DNA of 64,000 bases from Caenorhabditis remanei. Lineage: Eukaryota > Nematoda > Chromadorea > Rhabditida > Rhabditidae. The notes below the pieces were generated by a model. The model did no database searches and had not been told where the DNA came from. It saw nothing but the letters and a program-made list of their open reading frames with translations. The DNA is taken from positions 12,815,717 through 12,879,716 of the forward strand of contig NC_071330.1 of the NCBI RefSeq assembly GCF_010183535.1, read 5' to 3'. A program made the position numbers and the translations under genes. Of the stretch, positions 46,868 through 58,042 are shown in pieces. Each line of letters opens with the position of its first letter. The stretch's first letter is position 1.

Positions 46868-47989
46868 ATGAAATTGTTCAGTCTCCCGTACGTTGCCTAC
46901 TCTCGAATCACCACCTTAATGAATCCGATAGAAGTGATTTCCTTCTCATTTTGTTCGAAAAAGTCAAGAGAAAAAATCAAACAGATACGTTTTCATTTTA
47001 ATTTGCTGGAATTTCTACAAAAGTTAACAAATATAAAGCTCTGGTGTTTCAACTACAAATTTCGACGGGAGGTCGACATTTGTCGATTCCATTCGAAACT
47101 GCTCCACGTCCGGCTCGATGTATGGGAAGAAGATTTATAGGGGCTATAGATGGAGTCAAACACTATTTCAGGTATGTTTCAATGTCTCAAACAGACAAAA
47201 ATAATTAAATTATTCAGATGCATTGAGTTCCTAGAAGGAAGTATTCTATACAGTGATATCCCACACAGTGGGTTCAAAATAACCAATTATGTACATTTTG
47301 GATTTACTACGAGCAAGTTTGGTTATTCTTGAGTTGGATTTGAATGTGATCAATGATTTGAAAGGATTCATAACTGAACCATGCATGAAATCAGTTTCCG
47401 GAATTGAAATTCTTTCTGAAACTGTTACTGCTGACAAACTGTCCGTCTTCTTCGATAACATAGAGAATCCGGTTAAAAACGTTCATATTCTTTCGAAAGT
47501 TGAAGGACAAGTGTCTACAAGTATGAACATCTTTCGAACATAAATATTAGTTTTTTACGAGAGTAGTTGGATTACAAGAGAACATTTACTTGGATTCAAT
47601 GGAAAAATTTTGTGCATCATTAATCCTACTTTTAATATTGAACTTTTATTGAATTCATAAGACAATGGAGAAACGGAAATAATACAAAATTCGTAGCACT
47701 CATGATGTCAGAAGTACCTCAAGAAGTGATAAACAGAGATCGTTTTATTTCCGAGTTCGATGCGAAACCATGGGATCCGAAGAGAAGAGAAAAATGTTTC
47801 ATTTATGAGAAAGAGTGAGTTAATTCATTTTTGAATCGACCACAATAGTCATTTTATTGCAGAATCACTGACGTTCAAGACATTACTAGCGACTTATCGG
47901 AAGGATTCGATTTGGAGAGAGATGATGGATTACTGGCAACTATCTTAGTCGGTCCACCTGATTTATTTCAGTTTTTTGTGTGGCACGTC
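46868..47989 (+). pseudogene. F-box pseudogene copy 5
   Basis: As copy 1, with the same early frame change, but without the internal TAG (reads NVINDLKGF at about 47,342-47,370). It is uninterrupted by transposons and is the most complete of the M-module F-box copies. Confidence 0.75.
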
Positions 47990-49824
47990 GAAATTTGTAG
48001 TTGAAACACCAGAGTGAACTATGCATGAAATCACTTCAGAAAATAGAAATTGTTTCCGATACCCTGACTTCGGAACAATTATTAGTTTTCTGCAATAACT
48101 TAGAAGTGACAGTTCCTGAATTTCAATTGAGATCGAAAGTTGAAGGACCGATGGATCCAAACCTGAGTTTTCTACAAACAGACAAATTGTTTTTAAAATA
48201 TGGAGAATGTGTTAAAAAAAGAGCATCTTCTCAGAATGGATGTGAATTACATGGTGGTATTTAGGTCTAGCCTAGATATTGAATCAATAATTCAATTTAT
48301 AAAACAGTGGAGAGATGGAAAAATATGAGGCTTACTGTAGCTAAGATTCAAGGATTGTCTGATGAAGCTTTAAATAGAGATCGTTTTATTTCTGAGTTCA
48401 ATGCCAAGCCATGGGATCCATCAAAACGAGACAAATGTTATACTTACCAGTCGGTTTACGTCACCTAACGGCGACTAAACCTCCTTCCCTAAACCACCCT
48501 TTTCAGTTTTACAGCGCCTGCGGCGCTTCTTAGCCAAGCAGTTCATTCCGATAAAGCACAATTGTAAAATCTCTCCTTATCAGACTCAAATTCTACAAAC
48601 TTTCTCAATGATTTTTTCTATCTTGATAGAATATGGAATTTAAAATGAGCTGTTTTTGAATTTACCAATTTGAACATTCTTCTTATGTTTTCCTCATTTC
48701 AAAACAATCTCACAGAAGAACGTAACTTGATAACTCTTCTTTCTTCCCTTCTCAAAAGGCGAGTGATCATGCCGAATTACTACTATCGAGGCCTCAGAAT
48801 TCTCCTCTACTTTTGGATCGTATAACTTATTCACTTGTAAGGTAGTTTTCGTTAGCTAAGAAGCCCTTTCCGGTAGAGAACAATTAAAACACTTCTGTAT
48901 TTCTGATAATATTTTAACAAATTTTCCCAATGACTTTTTCCTGTGGAATATGGAATGTCAGTATAAAAAATGCGTTTAAAGAATTTTTTTTGAGTTTTTG
49001 ACTGATTGGCGGCAATGTCGCCTCCCTCCCCAAAACATTTCAAGATGTTTTCCATATACATGGAAATATTCTGTCTGGTTTGATCCGAAAAGTTCTGCTT
49101 TCTGATTTTCTACCTCTACGGCGGCGATGTCGCCTCTTTTCTCTAGAATACTTCAAAACTATTTTACATACTTCTAAGTTCAAAAGTAGAAGTACACTCT
49201 TATTCAGTCTATTTTGATTCCAATCCTCATTTGTACCTGAAAGTGCACCACAAAAGTTGGCAACATTCTTAAAGATCTTCAAAGAAATGCACTTTATGCG
49301 GTATAAATAATGATATACGCAAAAACGTTATAACTTTTTTTTAAAACTTCAAAACATATTTTCTTTTTGACAAAAAAATTTTGACAGAAAATGTAATCTT
49401 TTTAAGTTTTGACTGATCGGCGGCGATGCCGCCTCCCTTCCCCAAGAAGATGCGGACGAAAGTTTTATGGATAAATCAGTTTTTGACTCGGCGTTTGCAG
49501 GATTGTAATTTTTAAACATTTTGAAAGTTGGGAACTCTACGAAAATTGGAGAGAGCCTTTTTATCGGGGAACGAAAATTAAGGAAAGTGTGCACAGACGA
49601 ACGCAAATTTGCGGCGCAGTTTCCAAACCGTAGTTTTTTTCCCCGATTATACCCACGTACCCCTTTTGATCTACGAAATCTCGACTGTAACGGCGTTATT
49701 TACAACTTTCATATACTGGCTATCTATGTTCTTATCAAAACAAAAAAACTAAAAAAGATTTCCTACCGTGCGGGAATGAACTCACCACCCCATGTGTGTG
49801 AGTCATCTGCGTAGACCGCTGCAC

Positions 49825-50879
49825 CACAGGTGAACCGCTGGGGAACACATATGGAACCGCGCGGTGGCGTATATGCGGCTAAAAAGAATGAGGGTTGGAC
49901 CCTATATGTGTCTATGTGGATCACCGCGCGGTCGACCGAAAACGTGGGGAGCATATGGAACGCATATGGATAGCATAATCAGCATTAATTCTACCAATCA
50001 CATTTGGTTGATTATTCTGTATGAAACACTAGAAAGGCCTAATTCATTGTTGTGATTGGTATGTAATGTTATCATGTTGTTTCACTTTTCTTTTTTCCAA
50101 CTTGTTCACTTCCCATTTCTCGGACTTGTATATTTTTTCCTTTTTTCTCGAAGTTCTTTCCTTTTTTAAACAGATAATGGCAATACTTTTAAAAAATTGA
50201 AAATCACACACGATTTCCTATAAAAATCATATGTCAGCTTGGTGATTATAACACAATCATTGATTCTCAAGCTTTTCTTTGAGCTCTCAAAGAAAATGAT
50301 ACCCGTCGAAGAAATTCGAAGTCCGATATTTTGACTTTACTTCGGTATGACAAATACTTACCTTCTTACCTTTAAATCCACCTGAAAAATATGATTTCTT
50401 ATCATACCGAAGTGAAGAAGAACATCAGACCCGAACTTCACAACAAAAACTTAAAATTCTAGTTTCTTGAGAAAATAACAATTTTTGTATTGAAAAAATA
50501 AGTTTCCGCAAGTTTTAATATATTTTATTTTTATTTTTGAAGTTTGCCATTATCTGTTTTGTGCAAAAAGAATGAAGAAAATAGGTGAAAAACTTCGAGA
50601 AACGTAGAAAATGGGCCCGGACTTATAAAAATTAATGTCGCGTCGATTTACGGTAAACAACACGCCCACGTGTAATTCCGGAGTGTCGTTGCGGCGGCCG
50701 GCCGCCACCCTCAAATATATGGAACGTATATGGGAGCATTATGGGTGCACGCGCGGGCAGTGCAGCGAAAAGACGACCGCACATATGCGGCACACGCGCG
50801 ATCCACTTTTCATTTAGGGACACACATAGGATTCTATTCTGGCACCTTCACATATAGGATTCCCAGCGGTTCACCTGTG
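49825..50879. mobile_element. Nested inverted-repeat element inside H4
   Basis: Ends CACAGGTGAACCGCTGGG and inverse, flanked by AC on both sides. Related in its termini, but not its interior, to the nested element in H2, and inserted within 3 bp of the equivalent Helitron position. The interior has CATATGGAAC and GCGCGG motifs repeated in both orientations and a further MITE. Confidence 0.72.
50171..50557. mobile_element. MITE nested a third level deep
   Basis: Terminal inverted repeats CAGATAATGGCA and inverse; inner arms CACTTCGGTATGA-type also pair. No coding capacity. Confidence 0.55.
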
Positions 50880-51919
50880 ACTAAATCTGCGCGGCCGCGG
50901 CGCTCTCGAGAACGCAGTTAAGAAACACCGAGTCAGTAGTTTTGAACTTTCTACCACCCTGTCGGGACACACCTTTCTCCACGCTTTCTACTGTTGAAAT
51001 CGACATCGTCTCCAGAAGACGTCAGAATCAACTTTTTCAAAAAAAGAAAAGTTCGGGCATCAACTAATAAAAATTTCCTATCTGTCTATCTAGGTTTCAT
51101 CGAAATCGGCCCACTACGGAAGGAGTTATGATCGGCGACAAATAAACAGACAGGCGGAATCTGTTGATTATTATTAGTAAAGATGATAAAGAGAGAGTTT
51201 GATAATTCCATTGATGATTTTATTTTGCTAAAACTAATTTTTAAGTATACTCCCAAACGACACACCTGAAGATTGTTCAGATGGAATCGATTTATTTCGA
51301 AAGCCATGATAGATTGCTGGCAACAATTCGATTCATGCCTTGTGTTAGAATGTTTTTTTTCTTTGTTTGGCATCAACGGCGGCATTCTGTGGATGTATGA
51401 AAACTCTTTTAAAATGTTTATGATTATCCCAATTTTTGTAACTTATTTACTTTCAAAACTTTTTTTCAATGTCCAATTATCGAATAAATTATCACTTGTA
51501 GACGTTTTGAGTATAAGACGCACTCTCTGACTCGTTCGATTACCCATGTTCACACGAAAAAAGTTGACCATCTCCGATTTGTCCGTCCTTTTGATCAGAG
51601 ATAGTATAAAGTGTTTTCAGCAGAACGGAGTACTTTTTGGCCAGGTCCGTCACCTGGGTACCTAGAAAAATCAAAAAATCGATATTTTTCGAAAAAATTT
51701 TCTGAAGTAGTTAGGTATGAAATATTAACGAGAAATTGTTGTAAACACTATTTTAAGCATTTCTTGTATTCAGAAGAAAATTCCAGCTCAACACCTTCAT
51801 GGTGAAATTTTTCAAAATGTATGAAATTTTCAGGTTTTTTTCATGAAATCGCTTTTATCTCGGCAGTGACCCGACAAGACAAACTTTTTTATTTAAAAAT
51901 CGAAATCTACATAAAATTT

Positions 51920-52852
51920 GAAATCGGAAACATGCTGTCCCTACTTGTATCTCTAGGACCCAAGAACGGTTTTTATGGGAAGTATGGGAAAAAATGCGAT
52001 TATTGAGGATAGCATTATAAAATAAGAAGAATACGATTGGAACATAATTTAGATTTATGAAGCAACTAATTTCCATCATTGGGTCATCTGCTTTTTACGT
52101 TTTCAAGATGAAATTTACCGAAATGCTCAACTAGGAAAGTTGATGAAACGGTACGTCACACTTGTAACTTTATTTGACAGAGGACTGTGTTTAATATGAC
52201 AGAAAACGTGAGAAAACTACAAAAATTAACTAATATAGCAAGATTTTCAAGAAAAATAGAAAAAATAAGGCTCATGAATGTTCAATGGTCTGACCTTTTT
52301 GTGGAAGTCAGAAAAGTTTTTTTGTTTCGAAAATCTTGCTATATTAGTTAATTTTTGTAGTTTTCTCACGTTTTCTGTCATATTAAACACAGTCCTCTGT
52401 CAAATAAAGTTACAAGTGTGACGTACCGTTTCATCAACTTTCCTAGTTGAGCATTTCGGTAAATTTCATCTTGAAAACGTAAAAAGCAGATGACCCAATG
52501 ATGGAAATTAGTTGCTTCATAAATCTAAATTATGTTCCAATCGTATTCTTCTTATTTTATAATGCTATCCTCAATATTTCAGCTCGAATGGTTCAAATCA
52601 GGGAAGAATTTCAAAAAATCAAAAATTCAATTTTTTTCAAATTTTTTTTTGTAGTATGATCGAAAACTGTGTTGGGACTGAAGTAAAATGATATGATTCA
52701 ATAAAAAATTTCAAAAAACCATTGTTTCGGAACCTTAAAAATGATTTACCGGGAGGTCTCGAAAATTAAAATCGCATTTTTTTCCCATACTTCCCATAAA
52801 AACCGTTCTTGGGTCCTAGAGATACAAGTAGGGACAGCATGTTTCCGATTTC
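51920..52852. repeat. Second copy of the 22.9 kb palindrome
   Basis: Near-identical to 22862-23791, including the 76 bp spacer and the asymmetric 193 bp insert; single-base differences only. Confidence 0.88.
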
Positions 52853-53568
52853 AATTTTTGAAGGTGAAACTTGGTCAATTTCGGGACGAATATCATGAAA
52901 TACTGATTTTCTGATTCAGCGTGACGAGAGCTTTCAGAAAGTTAATCTTGAAAATGACAAATTTAAGGAAATTTTTCATGTCTTCATAAAATTGCATCAA
53001 AAACCACCAAAATTCAAAAATTTCTGAGCATTTCACACAGAAATCGGAAGTGGTTAAACCATTTTCAGCGGAAGCCGGAAGCCTCGGAAGTTAATTTTCT
53101 AAAAAGAAAGTCGGATGTGAAATTTTAATAACAGAAATGATAAAAAGAAGAAAAGAATTCCGGAAAACTCTGGTAATGGAATAAGACTACACAGCTATGA
53201 AGAAAGAGAAAAAGGAAGATGGTTCCATTTGTATTTCCCAGCGCCCATATGAAATGTTTGAGAGCTCATAACTCAGCTCGCGGAAACATTTAGCCGGTTT
53301 TGATGGCAGAAATGGATTCCACGTAGTCGAAAGTACCTATCACGAAATTTAGAAATTGTTTGGATTCCGCGTCTCCAAAGAGATTACTTGAATATGAGCA
53401 CAGTCTAAACGCACGTGAAATGAAGAAAAAACAAAGTTGTCGAAGATGACATTCAAAAGTTCGACGTGTACAATGCTCTATTTCGAATAAAAAAGAAACC
53501 ATTTCAATCGGAAAAATTAAGAGCATTCACTTATTTCCTAGTTTACAAAGTTAGTTTTACTTTCCAAC

Positions 53569-54467
53569 ATGGTGAGTTTCTCTTTGGAATTTAGCAGATT
53601 TACATCCATAATTCCAGGAGGAATACCTGCAACTTATTGTGAAATGTTTTCCAATGGTAACGTTTATCCTATTGGCGGCTTCATGTGTAAGTGTGATCTT
53701 CTGAAAATATAGATTTCAGTAAGGTTTGCAGACAAGTAAACCAAAAGAATCACACAAAAATCCTACCGGTGGAAGGAAACTCACAATGTCCACAATGTCC
53801 ACACCGTCCACATCTTTCAACACAATTTCAGATTTTTCGTTCGATGAAAAATTAGAAGAAGAAGAAGAAGAAGAGAAAAAAGAAGAAGGGAATGAGTTGA
53901 AAGAGAAGAAAGAGCCAGAAAAAGAAGAAGAGAAGAGAGAATTTTCATGTGGAAAAGACGAAAAGGAAGAAGAGAAAGGTGACAAAGGAGGGAAAGCAGA
54001 GAATAAAGAAGTTGAGTTCAATCTTGAAACATCTCCTGCATTCACAATTTGTATTGATAATAATGTCAATAATGAAGTGTTCATATTAAATGCAAGAAAA
54101 TCACTCGATGAGTCGGCAGGCTTTTTATGGACAATCAAAAAGAGATTGGCGTTTGATGACGGCTCTTGGAAACAGTTGAATCGGAGAATAGCTGCTCTGA
54201 AAGCTGAGGTAAAATGAGCAGTCCTTGAAAGATTTGAAATCTGAATATGCATCCTTGCAAACTGTTTTATCTTCCTCTAATTTCCAGGGACTTGACACTC
54301 GTGCCAACACTATACAAGCAAAGAAGAACAAGATCAAGTAAGAAGCTATTTCTACCTGATTCTTTTCATATTTCCATCAAATTTTCAGCTGTATTGAACC
54401 CACTAAAATGGATGCCCAATTTGAAAAACAGGCCGCGTCAAAACCGAAAAAGAAGACAGTTGAGTGA
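53569..54467 (+). CDS. Glu/Lys-rich protein gene, copy 6
   Basis: ATG at 53569; five exons as in copy 1. One silent change (AGA to AGG in GGRKL) is visible near 53,776. Confidence 0.68.
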
Positions 54468-54662
54468 ACTGGAAAAGGGAGAACAAGTGTTGTAATAAAG
54501 CGTTTATTGATTGAAAATGGCATTGAATTTGGATTTGAAATTGAAAAACTTTTAGAAAAAATAGACTTGAAATCATCGATTTTGAGCTCTGCATTTGTCT
54601 GTGATACGCCCAGCTGTTGGATAGATACTTCCGATGTAGACCTGGGAATAATTGAAATTACA

Positions 54663-55783
54663 ATGAAATTGTTCAGTCTCCCGTACGTTGCCTACTCTCG
54701 AATCACCACCTTAATGAATCCGATAGAAGTGATTTCCTTCTCATTTTGTTCGAAAAAGTCAAGAGAAAAAATCAAATAGATACGTTTTCATTTTAATTTG
54801 CTGGAATTTCTACAAAAGTTAACAAATATAAAGCTCTGGTGTTTCAACTACAAATTTCGACGGGAGGTCGACATTTGTCGATTCCATTCGAAACTGCTCC
54901 ACGTCCGGCTCGATGTATGGGAAGAAGATTCATAGGGGCTATAGATGGAGTCAAACACTATTTCAGGTATGTTTCAATGTCTCAAACAGACAAAAATAGT
55001 TAAATTATTCAGATGCATTGAGTTCCTAGAAGGAAGTATTCTATACAGTGATATCCCACACAGTGGGTTCAAAATAACCAATTATGTACATTTTGGATTT
55101 ACTACGAGCAAGTTTGGTTATTCTTGAGTTGGATTTGAATGTGATCAATGATTAGAAAGGATTCATAACTGAACCATGCATGAAATCAGTTTCCGGAATT
55201 GAAATTCTTTCTGAAACTGTTACTGCTGACAAACTGTCCGTCTTCTTCGATAACATAGAGAATCCGGTTAAAAACGTTCATATTCACTCGAAAGTTGAAG
55301 GACAAGTGTCTACAAGTATGAACATCTTTCGAACATAAATATTAGTTTTTTACGAGAGTAGTTGGATTACAAGAGAACATTTACTTGGATTCAATGGAAA
55401 AATTTTGTGCATCATTAATCCTACTTTTAATATTGAACTTTTATTGAATTCATAAGACAATGGAGAAACGGAAATAATACAAAATTCGTAGCACTCATGA
55501 TGTCAGAAGTACCTCAAGAAGTGATAAACAGAGATCGTTTTATTTCCGAGTTCGATGCGAAACCATGGGATCCGAAGAGAAGAGAAAAATGTTTCATTTA
55601 TGAGAAAGAGTGAGTTAATTCATTTTTGAATCGACCACAATAGTCATTTTATTGCAGAATCACTGACGTTCAAGACATTACTAGCGACTTATCGGAAGGA
55701 TTCGATTTGGAGAGAGATGATGGATTACTGGCAACTATCTTAGTCGGTCCACCTGACTTATTTCAGTTTTTTGTGTGGCACGT
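54663..55783 (+). pseudogene. F-box pseudogene copy 6
   Basis: A premature TAG at 54777-54779 (after KSREKIK) ends the frame inside the F-box, and the second TAG at 55153-55155 is shared with M1. The first TAG is shared only with M7. Confidence 0.8.
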
Positions 55784-55980
55784 CGAAATTTGTAGTTGAA
55801 ACACCAGAGCCTTATATTTGTTAACTTTTGTAGAAATTCCAGCAAATTAAAATGAAAACGTATCTATTTGATTTTTTCTCTTGACTTTTTCGAACAAAAT
55901 GAGAAGGAAATCACTTCTATCGGATTCATTAAGGTGGTGATTCGAGAGTAGGCAACGTACGGGAGACTGAACAATTTCAT
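55784..55980 (-). pseudogene. Truncated F-box fragment (M7)
   Basis: Starts at 55980 and carries the same TAG (55866-55864) as M6 before it reaches the palindrome junction. Confidence 0.78.
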
Positions 55981-56175
55981 TGTAATTTCAATTATTCCCA
56001 GGTCTACATCGGAAGTATCTATCCAACAGCTGGGCGTATCACAGACAAATGCAGAGCTCAAAATCGATGATTTCAAGTCTATTTTTTCTAAAAGTTTTTC
56101 AATTTCAAATCCAAATTCAATGCCATTTTCAATCAATAAACGCTTTATTACAACACTTGTTCTCCCTTTTCCAGT

Positions 56176-57074
56176 TCACTCAACTGTCTTCTTTTTCGGT
56201 TTTGACGCGGCCTGTTTTTCAAATTGGGCATCCATTTTAGTGGGTTCAATACAGCTGAAAATTTGATGGAAATATGAAAAGAATCAGGTAGAAATAGCTT
56301 CTTACTTGATCTTGTTCTTCTTTGCTTGTATAGTGTTGGCACGAGTGTCAAGTCCCTGGAAATTAGAGGAAGATAAAACAGTTTGCAAGGATGCATATTC
56401 AGATTTCAAATCTTTCAAGGACTGCTCATTTTACCTCAGCTTTCAGAGCAGCTATTCTCCGATTCAACTGTTTCCAAGAGCCGTCATCAAACGCCAATCT
56501 CTTTTTGATTGTCCATAAAAAGCCTGCCGACTCATCGAGTGATTTTCTTGCATTTAATATGAACACTTCATTATTGACATTATTATCAATACAAATTGTG
56601 AATGCAGGAGATGTTTCAAGATTGAACTCAACTTCTTTATTCTCTGCTTTCCCTCCTTTGTCACCTTTCTCTTCTTCCTTTTCGTCTTTTCCACATGAAA
56701 ATTCTCTCTTCTCTTCTTCTTTTTCTGGCTCTTTCTTCTCTTTCAACTCATTCCCTTCTTCTTTTTTCTCTTCTTCTTCTTCTTCTTCTAATTTTTCATC
56801 GAACGAAAAATCTGAAATTGTGTTGAAAGATGTGGACGGTGTGGACATTGTGGACATTGTGAGTTTTCTTCCACCGGTAGGATTTTTGTGTGATTCTTTT
56901 GGTTTACTTGTCTGCAAACCTTACTGAAATCTATATTTTCAGAAGATCACACTTACACATGAAGCCGCCAATAGGATAAACGTTACCATTGGAAAACATT
57001 TCACAATAAGTTGCAGGTATTCCTCCTGGAATTATGGATGTAAATCTGCTAAATTCCAAAGAGAAACTCACCAT
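56176..57074 (-). CDS. Glu/Lys-rich protein gene, copy 7
   Basis: ATG at 57074-57072, TGA at 56178-56176; five exons as in copy 1. It lies head to head with the intact lipase, about 0.97 kb apart, so the two could share upstream control. Confidence 0.68.
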
Positions 57075-57994
57075 GTTGGAAAGCAAAACTAACTTTGTAA
57101 ACTAGGAAATAAGTGAATGCTCTTAATTTTTCCGATTGAAATGGTTTCTTTTTTATTCGAAATAGAGCATTGTACACGTCGAACTTTTGAATGTCATCTT
57201 CGACAACTTTGTTTTTTCTTCATTTCACGTGCGTTTAGACTGTGCTCATATTCAAGTAATCTCTTTGGAGACGCGGAATCCAAACAATTTCTAAATTTCG
57301 TGATAGGTACTTTCGACTACGTGGAATCCATTTCTGCCATCAAAACCGGCTAAATGTTTCCGCGAGCTGAGTTATGAGCTCTCAAACATTTCATATGGGC
57401 GCTGGGAAATACAAATGGAACCATCTTCCTTTTTCTCTTTCTTCATAGCTGTGTAGTCTTATTCCATTACCAGAGTTTTCCGGAATTCTTTTCTTCTTTT
57501 TATCATTTCTGTTATTAAAATTTCACATCCGACTTTCTTTTTAGAAAATTAACTTCCGAGGCTTCCGTCTTCCGCTGAAAATGGTTTAACCACTTCCGAT
57601 TTCTGTGTGAAATGCTCAGAAATTTTTGAATTTTGGTGGTTTTTGATGCAATTTCGTATGAAGACAACGCCGAAATTCTTTGTATTGATGAAAAATTTCC
57701 TTAAATTTGTCATTTTCAAAACTAACTTTCTGAAAGTTCTCGTCACGCTGAATTTGAAAATCAACATTTCATGATATTCGTCCCAAAATTGACCAAGTTA
57801 GATCATTTTAGGATATTACAATATAAAAAAATATAATTTTTGAAAAATATAAGTAAAAATAGGTAGAAAAAAGGGCATTTTTATCACATGTTTGCCCTTA
57901 AAAAGTCCATCTTTTGTTACTAAAATTTAATTTTTGATTTCCTCTTCTGCAATTCCTGTTCTCTCCCCTCCCCATACTGATAACATTTCGCTCC

Positions 57995-58001
57995 TATAAA
58001 A
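57995..58001 (+). promoter_or_regulatory. TATA box of the lipase gene
   Basis: TATAAAA lies 42 bp before the start codon. The same box is kept in all four truncated lipase copies (for example 28936-28942 and its counterpart near 42,556). Confidence 0.6.
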
Positions 58002-58042
58002 CCTTCTTTTCTTATCTTTTTTTTCATTTTATTAGGCATCAA

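Larger units (their letters stand above)
45050..48014 (+). repeat. Module M copy 5 (long form, +)
   Basis: Mirror of M4 across the apex. It runs through the F-box 3' end (47989) and 25 bp into the next inverted arm (GAAATTTGTAGTTGAAACAC...), then breaks at 48014 and joins F-box gene sequence equivalent to 21700. Confidence 0.92.
48447..51183 (+). mobile_element. Helitron-like element H4 (2.7 kb)
   Basis: The empty site at 22,120-22,140 (TTATACTTATGATAAAG) proves insertion A|T: ...TACTTA | CCAGTCGG ... TAGTAAAGA | TGATAAAG.... 5' hairpin GTCACC-TAAC-GGCGAC (one G-T type pair); 3' hairpin AACAGA-(9 nt)-TCTGTT. It holds a nested 1.06 kb inverted-repeat element at 49825-50879. Confidence 0.85.
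48015..51400 (+). pseudogene. Truncated copy of the 21.2 kb F-box gene, split by H4
   Basis: Only the part after codon 150 or so is present (ELCMKSLQKIEIVSDTL ...). One extra A (GTTAAAAAAAGAGC at about 48,211) shifts the frame relative to the parent. H4 is inserted in the downstream KCYTY segment. Confidence 0.8.
48015..52867 (+). repeat. Left part of a direct duplication of 21,700-23,807
   Basis: 48015-48446 plus 51184-52867 reproduce 21700-23807 with few changes once H4 (48447-51183) is removed. The junction at 48012-48014 shares GAG with both parent sequences. Together with M6, M7 and the lipase 5' region it makes a direct repeat of about 7.95 kb. Confidence 0.9.
52868..55783 (+). repeat. 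Module M copy 6 (long form, +)
   Basis: Direct duplicate of M1, sharing its F-box TAG and its left flank. It turns back at 55783/55784 into M7. Confidence 0.92.
55784..57799 (-). repeat. Module M copy 7 (short form, -), adjoining the intact lipase
   Basis: Inverted partner of M6. Its outer side is the promoter of the complete lipase gene, so M6/M7 or M1/M2 probably represents the ancestral palindrome. Confidence 0.92.

Noticed and set aside
23808..57799. CRISPR array or bacterial repeat system
   Set aside because: Repeats are kilobases long, inverted, and carry spliced eukaryotic genes; there are no short direct repeats with regular spacers.
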